From assembly GCA_002339165.1 (NCBI GenBank), contig DDJS01000011.1, forward strand, positions 3,704-29,743: 26,040 nucleotides of DNA. Reading direction: 5' to 3'. This document shows, piece by piece, positions 15,596 to 23,833 of this stretch (within the stretch, counting starts at the first letter, position 1; each line of letters begins with the position of its first letter). Under the pieces are notes generated by a model that searched no databases, was not told where the DNA came from, and saw only the letters and a program-made list of their open reading frames with translations. The DNA is from Cellvibrionales bacterium UBA2618. Its GTDB lineage: Bacteria; Pseudomonadota; Gammaproteobacteria; Pseudomonadales; Porticoccaceae. The translations under genes were made by a program, and so were the position numbers.

Positions 15596-17461
15596 TTATT
15601 CCCCGTCTACCGTGAACGCCAGTAATACGTTGCCCGGCATCCGCGAGCCAAACGAATAACCCGAATTCACCAGCAGCGTGCCATCGACCACCACCGGACC
15701 ATCGGACTCAATCGCGCCGCCATGGGCCGGCGACCCAGATACGCTAGTAAACGACTGATTTGTGGGATACTCCCACAAGATGTCGCCGTCGGATTGTCGA
15801 TAAGCGCGAATGAAGCCATCGAACCCACCGGCAAATACTACCCCTGGGATTGATGTGATGGCCGCAGATAGCCCTTGGTCGCAGGCAGGTCGACTGTCTT
15901 TGGGGCAGCGATCTTGCGCCGCGGTGTACCAGTTGACGTCGCCACTGTTGATGTCCATTGAGTACAGTCCGGGAGTGCCTTTCCATACCGCGTCGAAACC
16001 AAAGTCACTGTCCGCAATCGCCGCGTACAAATTGTCCGCCATCGCCGTCATCCCCCAGTGGACACCGCCAACGAAACCGCCAATACCGATTTTGGTTTTC
16101 CACAACAATTTTCCCTGCTGGTCCGGATCGAGGGCAAAAACGTGACCAGACTTTTGCCCTACCAGCAAAACGTCTCGCCCCGATGATCCGCGGTGCAAGA
16201 TCACTGAAGCACCAATATCTAGATCAGGGCCGTTCTCCGTCGGGCAATTACCGCGCAAACCGCCAACAAAGCACGCCATATTCCATGCGTCTTTAGCGAG
16301 CGCTTGGTGCGTCCAGAGGATTTGACCGTCGTCTAAATCGATGGCCAATACAGCATCGCTGGTTGTTGAAGCGGGAGAGGAGTAGTTTTCTCCGGTACCT
16401 ACGTAAAGCCGATTGCGCTCGACATCGATTGTGGGGCTGTTCCACACCGGCGCGCCCGATGGCGCCATCAGGTTGAATCCGAGGGTATTTTTGCTGCCGG
16501 TCGGCTGTGGTTTGTCGACGCTGTAGGCGACCCATCGGCGGCTGCCATCGGTGACATTGAGCGCTACTACACCGCCACGAAACGTACAGCATGGATAAGC
16601 CGGATTGGCCGCCGATGCCCATTCTCGTGACGACAGGGGTACGTAGAGCGTGCCGCCGTGCAATTTAGGGCTGCCGGTAATGGTGGTGTCTGGGTGGTCG
16701 TTGACTGCGCTCTTCCATACCAGCTTGCCGCTGGCACGATCTATGGCATAGACAGCGCCGTTAAAGTCGCCAAAATACAATCGTTCTGGCGTGCCCTCAC
16801 TGGCTTGGCTGAGCGAGAGCGCATGGCGAACTTCGCTGTCGGCAGAAAATGTCCAGTGGGCGCAGCCACTGGCGAGGTCGAGCGCGAATACAGTGCCGTT
16901 TTGGCTGCCGACAAATACCTCACCACGACTGACAATTGGCTGTGATCTGGCGCGCGTTGCACCGGGATAAGCGAACGCCCACTTTAGCTTTAGCTTGCTG
17001 ACATCGGTCGCCTTTAAACGCGCTGTTTTGGCATCGATCGCGCGGCTATTGGTGGGTCCCATACCCCAGCTTAAAACGGTATTGGATGAGCCACTTGCCA
17101 ATATGGCGGGCTTACTATTGGCGCAGTAATGGGTGGCGGCAGTCTTTTGGGAGGTCAGTGCGCGGTCGCCAAGATGCTCGGCAAGGGCGATTTTTTGCTG
17201 CTCGGAGAGCCCGCTCGCCTGAGCTTGCATGATGCCATTGTTGAGGGCATCAAGAATGTACTCTGGGCCGAGCATTGGAAAGACGATTTTATGCGGCGCG
17301 CGCGCAACCGGGCCATCATGGCAGCCGGCACAGCGCTGCTGATAGAGGGTTGCACCGATGTCAGTTGCCTCAGTTGGGCTTTTACCCGCCTCCACGGCAG
17401 GCCAGCACAGCCCGCTTAAAGTGACTAGAATAGTGGCGAGAAAAACCCATTTCACGCTCAT
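15596..17461 (-). CDS. Periplasmic cytochrome c / PQQ-type beta-propeller dehydrogenase
   Basis: The likely product is a PQQ-dependent alcohol (polyvinyl-alcohol-dehydrogenase-like) oxidoreductase passing electrons to its own heme. I use the ATG at 17461 (621 residues), one base after the upstream stop; an in-frame TTG at 17473 is less likely. Residues 1-25 form a Sec signal peptide ending PAVEA. A small cytochrome domain has the heme c motif CAGCH at 44-48. The rest is a series of propeller repeats (such as GTVFALDLASG, GAVYAIDRASGKLVW, GLYSMDINSGDVNW). An adjacent cysteine pair (291-292, YPCCTFRGG) resembles the vicinal disulfide of quinoprotein alcohol dehydrogenases. No PQQ biosynthesis genes are in the window. 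It is tightly coupled to the upstream lipoprotein gene. Confidence 0.87.
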   Translation of the reverse strand: MSVKWVFLATILVTLSGLCWPAVEAGKSPTEATDIGATLYQQRCAGCHDGPVARAPHKIVFPMLGPEYILDALNNGIMQAQASGLSEQQKIALAEHLGDRALTSQKTAATHYCANSKPAILASGSSNTVLSWGMGPTNSRAIDAKTARLKATDVSKLKLKWAFAYPGATRARSQPIVSRGEVFVGSQNGTVFALDLASGCAHWTFSADSEVRHALSLSQASEGTPERLYFGDFNGAVYAIDRASGKLVWKSAVNDHPDTTITGSPKLHGGTLYVPLSSREWASAANPAYPCCTFRGGVVALNVTDGSRRWVAYSVDKPQPTGSKNTLGFNLMAPSGAPVWNSPTIDVERNRLYVGTGENYSSPASTTSDAVLAIDLDDGQILWTHQALAKDAWNMACFVGGLRGNCPTENGPDLDIGASVILHRGSSGRDVLLVGQKSGHVFALDPDQQGKLLWKTKIGIGGFVGGVHWGMTAMADNLYAAIADSDFGFDAVWKGTPGLYSMDINSGDVNWYTAAQDRCPKDSRPACDQGLSAAITSIPGVVFAGGFDGFIRAYRQSDGDILWEYPTNQSFTSVSGSPAHGGAIESDGPVVVDGTLLVNSGYSFGSRMPGNVLLAFTVDGE

Positions 17462-17462
17462 G

Positions 17463-18023
17463 TCACCGCTCAACCTGCACGTCAGGAGGGTCTTGCGGAC
17501 CTTCGTTCCACATATGCCTATAGACCTTCCATTCGCCGGTCTCTTGACGTTTTAACACGTCCAGGTATTTTGCTTTGTTGACTAACTGGTCGAGCGCGGC
17601 CTGATTGTCGGTAATCTTGCCCACCCCCTCTGCCATACTGACATGCACGATATAGTCATAGCGCACCAAGGCGTAGTCGCCCAGCAGGTCTATTTGTATC
17701 TCCCCTAAGGTCTCAACCCGATATTCGGCGTGTTGAAAAACAGGGATTAAGAACTTTGCGTACGCGTCCCGCCCAACAATGTCAGCAGCTCCTGGGGCTA
17801 TCATTGTTACCTGTTCGTCGAGTACGTTCACGTAGCCTGCACGATCACCGTTTTCGACGGCTGTTTTCCAGAGACTATAGAGTTCCGTTATGGCGTCTTT
17901 ATCGGCTTGCAGATGACCCTCTGGTGCTTGCAATGCCCCGTTGTTGGACGGATTGCAGCCAGCCGCTAGCATGGCGATTACAACCACTACAAATAGTTGA
18001 TGTAACAATCGATAGTCCGTCAT
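17463..18023 (-). CDS. SnoaL/DUF4440-like (NTF2 fold) lipoprotein
   Basis: The 186-residue protein starts with a lipoprotein signal peptide: a hydrophobic stretch then the lipobox LAAGC with Cys23 as the lipidation site. The body has NTF2-like features: an N-terminal helix (AITELYSLWKTAVENGD), a phenylalanine/valine-rich sheet (DYALVRYDYIVHVSM) and a final strand GEWKVYRHMWNEG. Proteins of this fold bind small hydrophobic ligands or act as ketosteroid-isomerase-like enzymes, but the exact role cannot be read here. AGGGG lies about 8 bases before the ATG. Its stop is one base from the start of the secreted dehydrogenase gene, so the two probably work together in the periplasm. Confidence 0.78.
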   Translation of the reverse strand: MTDYRLLHQLFVVVVIAMLAAGCNPSNNGALQAPEGHLQADKDAITELYSLWKTAVENGDRAGYVNVLDEQVTMIAPGAADIVGRDAYAKFLIPVFQHAEYRVETLGEIQIDLLGDYALVRYDYIVHVSMAEGVGKITDNQAALDQLVNKAKYLDVLKRQETGEWKVYRHMWNEGPQDPPDVQVER

Positions 18024-18037
18024 CCCTTACGCCCCTT

Positions 18038-18059
18038 TTTATTTATTAGTTTATTTATT
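18038..18059. repeat. Short AT-rich direct repeat
   Basis: Two copies of TTTATTTATT (18038-18047 and 18050-18059) separated by AG, in the 70-base gap between the fbiC stop and the lipoprotein gene. Confidence 0.6.
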
Positions 18060-18079
18060 CTTTGCCAGCCGGCGATCAA
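18052..18079 (-). promoter_or_regulatory. Weak candidate promoter for the lipoprotein-dehydrogenase genes
   Basis: TTGATC (18079-18074) is followed after 16 bases by TAAATA (18057-18052) on the minus strand, about 30 bases before the lipoprotein ATG and inside the AT-rich repeat. The hexamers are only moderate matches, and readthrough from fbiC is an alternative. Confidence 0.3.
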
Positions 18080-18093
18080 CATCCACTTTCTGG

Positions 18094-20622
18094 TTATTTT
18101 ACTAGCGTCTGAGTTTCCGGTTGCGCTGCGTGTTTGTCAATCTGCATTTTGACTAGTGGCGCGCGATCTGCTTTTTGTCGAGGTTGTTTGACGACTTTTG
18201 AGTTGACGATCTCAACCAGATTGATGGCATTGTAAGAATCCACCGTGCGCGTCGATGGTGCATCTTGATAGAGCGTAGTGCGCTGCCTTGATGAGCGTCC
18301 TGCGCGCTGGATAATGTTCTCCAGCGTTTGCGGTCTTTTTTCCTGGCCATGGGTCGCGCCAGCGGCGCGCGTGATAGTTTCATTCATCAGCGTACCTCCT
18401 AGGTCATTCGCCCCTGATTGCAGGCACGCACTGGTACCCATTTCGCCAAGCTTGACCCAGGATGTCTGGATATTGTCGACCTGTTGATTAAATACCAATC
18501 TTGCCACTGCGTGCATGAGGATAGATTCTCTGAATGTTGGACCCTTGCGACTGCGTCCTTTTAGGTACATGGGCGCCTCTACCGGCACAAAGGGCAGCGG
18601 TACAAATTCTGTAAAACCGCCGGTGCGGGTTTGTACCTCGCGAACGCGGCGCAGATGCCGCGCCCAGTGCTGCAGGCCGTCAACATGGCCAAACATAATT
18701 GTTGCGGTCGTGCGCAAGCCCAATTTATGTGCCGTCTCAATCACTTCTAGCCATTGCGCGGTGTTAATTTTATCTGGACACAGCAGTGCTCTGACCTCGT
18801 CATCGAGCACTTCGGCAGCGGTACCCGGAAGGCTGCTTAGGCCGGCTTCCTTTAATTGTCCAAGGAATGCCTCGACACTGATACCTAGGGTGGCAGCGCC
18901 TTGCCACACCTCGAGTGGCGAGAACGCGTGAATATGGATATCGGGTGCACCGCATTTTATTGCCGCTAGTACATCGAGATATTTTTGCCCAGTATAACTT
19001 GGGTGGATACCTCCCTGCAGGCATACCTCGGTGGCCCCTCGCTGCCAGGCTTCGGCGGCTCTGCGGGTAATCTCTTCAGCCTCTAAGTCATAGGGTTTAC
19101 CGCGCAGGTTTTCGCTTAACTTGCCTTTGGAGAATGCGCAGAACTGGCATTTAAAGTAGCACACGTTGGTGTAATTGATGTTGCGAGTTACCACATAGGC
19201 CACGGTATTGCCGTTGACTTTTTCGCGCAGCGCGTCAGCCTGCTGGCAAACGTAAGAGAACTCTGCACCGCGAGCCTGAAATAGTCGCACAATATCGTTT
19301 TCAGAGAGCTCATCACCGCAGCCCGCACGGGCAACGATGTCGGTTAATTTGGCATCGATGGTGTGTCCCGATATATTTTCGGTGCAGGGATCAAGCAACG
19401 CCTGGGGTACTTCTTCGCTCTGTCCGGATATCCAATCATCGGTGCGTGGGAAGCCCTCGGCATCAATCATTTGTAAAACACTGGTGCGCAGCGCGGGATC
19501 CAGCCAGCGGCCGACTTTGCGCGCATACGCCGGGTAAATAGTTAGTCGTTGCTGCAACAGTTTTCCGGCGGCTGCGGTCTCACGGGTAAGTCTTTCGACG
19601 TGTGGCCAAGGCGCTTCTGGATTGACGTAGTCCGGTGTCACCGGTGATACCCCTCCCCAATCGTTGATGCCGGCTGCGACCAGCAAAGGTAAAACGCCGG
19701 GCGACAGATTTGGCGGCGCTTGAATACTCATCTCGGCGCCGAATATCAACCGCGCCACGGCGATCGTCCAGAGTAAATCGTCTAAGTCTGGCTCCGGCGC
19801 CTGAGCCATCTTCGTGCCTTCTTTGGCGCGGAAATTTTGTATTATTATCTCTTGAATATTGCCGTATTGCTGGTGCACATCGCGCAGTGCCAAAAGTGAT
19901 TCGATGCGCTCCAGGCGGGTTTCACCTATGCCTATGAGGATGCCGCTGGTAAAGGGCACACTGGCTTCTCCGGCTAAGCGCATGGTCTGCAATCGCAGTT
20001 CGGGGTCTTTGTCCGGCGAGCCGAAGTGGGGCATACCTTTTTGGCACAGTCGCTGGGAAGAGGATTCGAGCATAATCCCCATCGATGCCGAGACCGGTCT
20101 GAGCATTGCCAGTTCTTCCGCATCCATGCAACCGGCATTGATGTGCGGCAAAACGCCGGTCTCTTTGAAGACCCGCTCGGCGACCATGGCAACGTATTCG
20201 AGCGTGGTTTTACAACCGAGCTCCGCGAGCGCTTCTCGCGCCGCTTTGTAGCGCAGTTCAGGTTTCTCTCCGAGCGTGAACAAGGCTTCTTTACAGCCCA
20301 TTTTCTGGGCTTTGCTGACGATCTCGATAACGTCATCGATCGCCATGTAGGGCGCCGTAATTTTCTTTGGTGTGCGCGCAAAGGTACAGTAGTGGCAGAC
20401 GTCCCGACACAGGTGCGTCAGTGGTATAAACACTTTTCGAGAGTAGGTCACCACATTTCTAAAGCCCCGGTCGCGAATCTCGGTGGCTAGACCCATCAGT
20501 TGCGCGGTATCGTCACAATCCGCGAGCGCCAGCGATTGGCGTTCACTGGGCAACTGATCGCTGGCCATTAAGTTGGCAATGCTATCGGCGGCGACTGGAG
20601 ATGTATTAACTAACCCGTTCAT
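18094..20622 (-). CDS. fbiC: FbiC, Fo synthase (fused CofG-CofH)
   Basis: FbiC makes the deazaflavin chromophore Fo from tyrosine and the flavin precursor 5-amino-6-ribitylaminouracil, using two radical-SAM domains. The N-terminal CofG half has its cluster motif at Cys72, Cys76 and Cys79 (CRDVCHYCTF). The C-terminal CofH half has a second at Cys488, Cys492 and Cys495 (CYFKCQFC). At 842 residues it is close to mycobacterial FbiC (856) and contrasts with the separate cofG and cofH of many archaea. A tail of about 60 residues after the CofH core (from about 780) is rich in basic residues and unassigned. An AAGG site precedes the ATG, which overlaps the end of cofC by 17 bases. It is the last gene of the F420 group. 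Confidence 0.96.
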   Translation of the reverse strand: MNGLVNTSPVAADSIANLMASDQLPSERQSLALADCDDTAQLMGLATEIRDRGFRNVVTYSRKVFIPLTHLCRDVCHYCTFARTPKKITAPYMAIDDVIEIVSKAQKMGCKEALFTLGEKPELRYKAAREALAELGCKTTLEYVAMVAERVFKETGVLPHINAGCMDAEELAMLRPVSASMGIMLESSSQRLCQKGMPHFGSPDKDPELRLQTMRLAGEASVPFTSGILIGIGETRLERIESLLALRDVHQQYGNIQEIIIQNFRAKEGTKMAQAPEPDLDDLLWTIAVARLIFGAEMSIQAPPNLSPGVLPLLVAAGINDWGGVSPVTPDYVNPEAPWPHVERLTRETAAAGKLLQQRLTIYPAYARKVGRWLDPALRTSVLQMIDAEGFPRTDDWISGQSEEVPQALLDPCTENISGHTIDAKLTDIVARAGCGDELSENDIVRLFQARGAEFSYVCQQADALREKVNGNTVAYVVTRNINYTNVCYFKCQFCAFSKGKLSENLRGKPYDLEAEEITRRAAEAWQRGATEVCLQGGIHPSYTGQKYLDVLAAIKCGAPDIHIHAFSPLEVWQGAATLGISVEAFLGQLKEAGLSSLPGTAAEVLDDEVRALLCPDKINTAQWLEVIETAHKLGLRTTATIMFGHVDGLQHWARHLRRVREVQTRTGGFTEFVPLPFVPVEAPMYLKGRSRKGPTFRESILMHAVARLVFNQQVDNIQTSWVKLGEMGTSACLQSGANDLGGTLMNETITRAAGATHGQEKRPQTLENIIQRAGRSSRQRTTLYQDAPSTRTVDSYNAINLVEIVNSKVVKQPRQKADRAPLVKMQIDKHAAQPETQTLVK

Positions 20623-21328
20623 ATTGGCGGCCTTGCAGTGGTGTTAGGTTACTTGCGCCTGAATTTAGGCGCGCAGCAATCCCTTGTTCATTGAGGTAAT
20701 TGATGGTGTTTTGTGCAACCTTCCCTTGCGCATGCTCGAGTAGGTAAACCAGATCCTCTGGGTAGTCAATGTCGCAGCCAGTGGCGGTATTTAGCACCAC
20801 TTTTGCGTCGAACGCGCTCATCGCCGCCTGTTGCAAGTGTTTGTTACAACTGTCTGCACCATAGTGAAATTTGAACGCTGAAGCGGGTGTTGCCAGCATA
20901 CAGTTGCTGCCCTGGCGATGCCGATCTGGAGCCAGCGTCAATCTCTTGTTGCCGGCTCGTCGATGGCTGGCTATCAGTTGGCTGAGCGCCTCGTTGGACA
21001 ATAGTGGCAGGTCGCCGTGGACAACCATAATATTGTCAATATCGCGCTGCGCGAGCGCGGACACCGCCGCCTGTACTACCGCGTTTAAACCCCGCGCACC
21101 CAGTGGCGTCTCGGGCATCCATTCACACCCATATCGGCGCGCTAGATCGGCAACCACGGGATCGTCGGACACCAACATAATGCCCTCGACTTCCGATTGG
21201 CGAGACAGTACCGCGAGTACATCGTGGAGCATGGCAGTGAACAGTCCTTGGCGCTCGGATGCCTTGAGCAGTTGTGACAGCCGCTGTTTTGCGGTAGCGA
21301 GCGTTTTGATCGGAAGCAGTGCCCACAT
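20606..21328 (-). CDS. cofC: CofC (FbiD), phospho-carboxylate guanylyltransferase of F420 synthesis
   Basis: CofC couples GTP to a three-carbon phospho-acid, giving the guanylylated intermediate that CofD joins to Fo. Depending on lineage the acid is 2-phospholactate, phosphoenolpyruvate or 3-phosphoglycerate. The 240-residue protein has the nucleotidyltransferase-A start LLPIKTLATAKQRLS, the metal-binding strand MVVHGDLPLLS, and the late segment CDIDYPEDLVYLLEHA. I cannot tell the substrate from the residues. Its ATG overlaps the cofD stop (TGATG), with GAGGG seven bases upstream and a 22-base palindrome just before it. About 30 C-terminal residues after AQNTINYLNEQG look non-conserved. Confidence 0.9.
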   Translation of the reverse strand: MWALLPIKTLATAKQRLSQLLKASERQGLFTAMLHDVLAVLSRQSEVEGIMLVSDDPVVADLARRYGCEWMPETPLGARGLNAVVQAAVSALAQRDIDNIMVVHGDLPLLSNEALSQLIASHRRAGNKRLTLAPDRHRQGSNCMLATPASAFKFHYGADSCNKHLQQAAMSAFDAKVVLNTATGCDIDYPEDLVYLLEHAQGKVAQNTINYLNEQGIAARLNSGASNLTPLQGRQYERVS

Positions 21329-22323
21329 CAGATGGCCCTCGCTTTGGTGCTATCGAAGCGCTTCGATAGCGACAGGCTAAAGTCCAATACCTGGCGTGCT
21401 AGTGTGCGGCGATCCTCCAGAGTCTGCATCATGGTCGGCACCACCAGCACCGCCAGTCCAGTGTCGCGCAGGGGTTGGGCATGTGCGGCATCTTTTTGGT
21501 CGATAACAAAGCCATCGAGCAGGTCGCCATAATAGGCAGCCACCGACGCAGAAGTCACTGGCATGCCCAATTCTGCCATCATTTTTGCGGCCGGCCCCTT
21601 GACCGCATCGCCGTCGATAATTGGCGATACGGCGACTACCGGTGCGGCACTCGCGCGCATCTGCTGAGCGATGCCGGCAAGCTTAATAATGGGGTCGATG
21701 CTGACAAATGGGTTGGACGGGCCTATGACAATAGCCCCTAATTCGGGGCAGCGTAACAGTTGTTGAAAACGTGTTTGAGGGCGCGCGGATTCAATTCCCT
21801 GCAGTTGGATACCACGGGTTTTTGGCGCGCAGCGCTGGGCGACGAAATACTCTTGAAAAGACAGCATGCCACTGGCGGTGTCGATAAAGCTTCTGACTGT
21901 GTCGTCGGTCATCGGCAGAATAGGGTGCGCGATGCCAAGGCTGGCGCAGAGTTTGGCGGTCACCGCCGAGAGCGTTGAGCCGCTCTTTAACTGATGGCTT
22001 CTTGCGAGGTGTGTCGCTAGGTCGCGATCGCCAAGTTGAAACCATGTCGGTTCTCCGAGTCGCGCTAGTGCATCTAGCGCAGCCCAAGATTCATCTGCTA
22101 GGCCCCATCCGCGGGAGGTATCGTTGAGACCGCTAAGCGTGTACATTAAGGTGTCTAGGTCGGGGCTGATATGCAGGCCCAGGTGCTCGAAGTCATCGGC
22201 GGTATTTACCACGACCGATAGCTGTTGTGGGGTCAAGCAATGGCTTAACCCAAGCGCTAGCTTAGAGCCTCCGACTCCTCCCGATAGGGCGAGGATATGT
22301 CGATCACTGTTAAATTCGCCCAC
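21328..22323 (-). CDS. cofD: CofD (FbiA), Fo phospho-carboxylate transferase
   Basis: CofD transfers the activated three-carbon phospho unit to Fo, giving F420-0 or its dehydro form. The 331 residues equal mycobacterial FbiA in length. Seen motifs are ALSGGVGGSKLALGL (12-26), VVNTADDFEHLGLHISPDLDT, the substrate-site WFQLGDRDLATHLARS, IGPSNPFVSI and VVAVSPIIDGDAVKGPAAKMM. The start is GTG, supported by a strong AGGGGG ribosome site 5-10 bases upstream. It begins 10 bases after the cofE stop, and its stop overlaps the cofC ATG by one base, so cofE-cofD-cofC-fbiC form a coupled series. Confidence 0.95.
   Translation of the reverse strand: MGEFNSDRHILALSGGVGGSKLALGLSHCLTPQQLSVVVNTADDFEHLGLHISPDLDTLMYTLSGLNDTSRGWGLADESWAALDALARLGEPTWFQLGDRDLATHLARSHQLKSGSTLSAVTAKLCASLGIAHPILPMTDDTVRSFIDTASGMLSFQEYFVAQRCAPKTRGIQLQGIESARPQTRFQQLLRCPELGAIVIGPSNPFVSIDPIIKLAGIAQQMRASAAPVVAVSPIIDGDAVKGPAAKMMAELGMPVTSASVAAYYGDLLDGFVIDQKDAAHAQPLRDTGLAVLVVPTMMQTLEDRRTLARQVLDFSLSLSKRFDSTKARAI
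21349..21370. repeat. Perfect 22-base palindrome at the cofD 3' end
   Basis: GCTATCGAAGC is followed directly by its exact reverse complement GCTTCGATAGC, inside the last cofD codons and about 21 bases before the cofC ATG. In mRNA it could form a 9-bp stem with a 4-base loop beside the cofC ribosome site; as DNA it could be a protein-binding site. Confidence 0.7.
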
Positions 22324-22333
22324 TTCATTCCCC

Positions 22334-23089
22334 CTAACGAAATAGATCTCGGTCGCGCGCGCGAATTAACGCGCCAGAACCCTCGGATGAGGGTATTAAA
22401 TTGGCACCTTTTACTAAAACCACGGGTGCCGATTCCCCTGCCTGACCCATCAAAAAGGACGCTGCCGCGGCTAGTTCGTCGGCAATCGCAACTTCGGTGA
22501 CTTGCATTTCGCGGCCAAATAGGTCGCGATCCCCAATCATATTTTCCAACGCCACCAAGCCACTGGTGCCAATGGCGAAACCCGCCGATCCATTTCGCCA
22601 AGCGCGTCCGGCGCTATCGTTGATGATGACAGATAACTGCTGATCTGGGCTAGTTTTTAGTTTGCGAACAAGCGCGTTGGCGCTTAAATCAGGGTTTTCC
22701 GGAAGCAGCAAGACGCGCGGATTTTGTTCGTCGCTGGTGATATTAGACTGATCTATTCCGGCGTTGGCGTGGACATACCCGAGCCGATGTTCAACGATCA
22801 AAACGCCCTGGCGTTGAGCCACGACAACATTCGATTGATCGAGTATTACCTGCACCAAACGCGGGTCTTTATCGACCTCAAGCGCGAGTTGCGCCGCGCG
22901 TTCACCAACTTCCACCCGATTGAGGTAGACGTAGCGGTCTTCGGCTTTCGACACCACTTTTTGCGCAATCACCAGCAAATCGCCATCCTCAAGGAACAGC
23001 GACCCGCGCGCCAGTGACGTCTGGATTATCGCAGCGAGATCGTCGCCGGGCTCTACCAAAGGAAACTCCGGCAGGGCGATTAAACGCAT
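22334..23089 (-). CDS. cofE: CofE, F420-0:gamma-glutamyl ligase (stand-alone)
   Basis: CofE adds glutamates to F420-0 using GTP, giving F420 with its polyglutamate tail. I use the ATG at 23089 (MRLIALPEFPLVEPGDDL, 251 residues), which matches the family's opening; an in-frame TTG at 23110 would add seven residues. Characteristic segments are GDLLVIAQKVVSKAE, the IINDSAGRAWRNGS strand near residue 150-165, AIGTSGL, and IADELAAAASFLMGQAGESAPVVLVKG near the end. The protein stops there. The nitroreductase-like C-terminal domain of mycobacterial FbiB, which reduces dehydro-F420-0, is absent. No strong ribosome site is visible. Confidence 0.94.
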   Translation of the reverse strand: MRLIALPEFPLVEPGDDLAAIIQTSLARGSLFLEDGDLLVIAQKVVSKAEDRYVYLNRVEVGERAAQLALEVDKDPRLVQVILDQSNVVVAQRQGVLIVEHRLGYVHANAGIDQSNITSDEQNPRVLLLPENPDLSANALVRKLKTSPDQQLSVIINDSAGRAWRNGSAGFAIGTSGLVALENMIGDRDLFGREMQVTEVAIADELAAAASFLMGQAGESAPVVLVKGANLIPSSEGSGALIRARDRDLFR

Positions 23090-23145
23090 TTCTGTGGTCG
23101 ACCGAGTCAAAGCTCGATTATCTCTTTAACTCTGACATTGGGCTA

Positions 23146-23823
23146 TTATTCACCCAGTCCAGTGAGCGCTATGCCGGCGTGGCATTTGTATTGTTTGTTG
23201 ATAAAGATCAGCACTGATGTCAAGGCCTCCGCGGCTGCGGCATTTGCAATCGAGCCAGCGTGATAGCCGCGCATGTCGCAGGCCTCAACTAAAGTGATGA
23301 CCTGCGCACGCGCGTCGCGATTGTTGCCGCTAACCAGCACGTCGCAGCCGGCATTGGTGCCTTTTTGCAGGTGGTGGGCGGCAACATTTTGAAATGCCGA
23401 TACCACTCGGACGCCGTCGCCGAGTAACTCTTGCGCTCGCTGTCCGGCAGAGCCGCCCTCTGGAAGTTGCACGCGGGCTACTTTGGGTGGTACCAAAGGC
23501 ACGGTGACATCGATTAAAATTTTGTCTTGTAAGGCAGGAGCAACCTGTTCCAAGGTGCTTTGGTGGTGACTGAAAGGCACGGTGATGGCGACTATATCGG
23601 CGCTTTCGGCAGCCGCGAGGTTTTCAGCCGCACGCAGATTCATCTCGGCTATGCCGCGCTCCGCCAGGATGCTTTGCATAGTGGCAACCGCCGTTTCGGC
23701 TTTTTCGGCGGTCCGAGAGCCTATGATTACAGGGTATCCAGCCTCGGCCCAGCAGCGGGCCAAACCAGTACCCAGATCACCGGTACCGCCTAAAATTGCT
23801 ATTACAGGTTTGTTGTCAGACAT
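23146..23823 (-). CDS. npdG: NpdG, F420H2:NADP+ oxidoreductase
   Basis: This enzyme moves hydride between NADPH and F420; in aerobic bacteria it normally makes F420H2. I chose the ATG at 23823 (MSDNKPVIAILGGTGDLGTG, 225 residues), with AAGG about 8 bases upstream, since a longer frame back to 23946 lies inside the amidohydrolase gene. The N-terminal NADP-binding Rossmann loop GGTGDLG is at 12-18, then VIIGSRTAEKAE, ADIVAITVPF, and the family's VVSAFQNVAAHHLQ. The C-terminal helix LTSVLIFINKQYKCHAGIAL matches archaeal Fno. The product lies directly upstream of cofE, so cofactor supply and reduction are probably co-expressed. Confidence 0.9.
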   Translation of the reverse strand: MSDNKPVIAILGGTGDLGTGLARCWAEAGYPVIIGSRTAEKAETAVATMQSILAERGIAEMNLRAAENLAAAESADIVAITVPFSHHQSTLEQVAPALQDKILIDVTVPLVPPKVARVQLPEGGSAGQRAQELLGDGVRVVSAFQNVAAHHLQKGTNAGCDVLVSGNNRDARAQVITLVEACDMRGYHAGSIANAAAAEALTSVLIFINKQYKCHAGIALTGLGE

Positions 23824-23833
23824 AATGGTCGCC

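Noticed and set aside
18515..20490. Plus-strand open frames of up to 154 codons inside fbiC
   Set aside because: They are antisense to an intact 842-residue gene with both radical-SAM motifs, and their translations are of low complexity with no family features.
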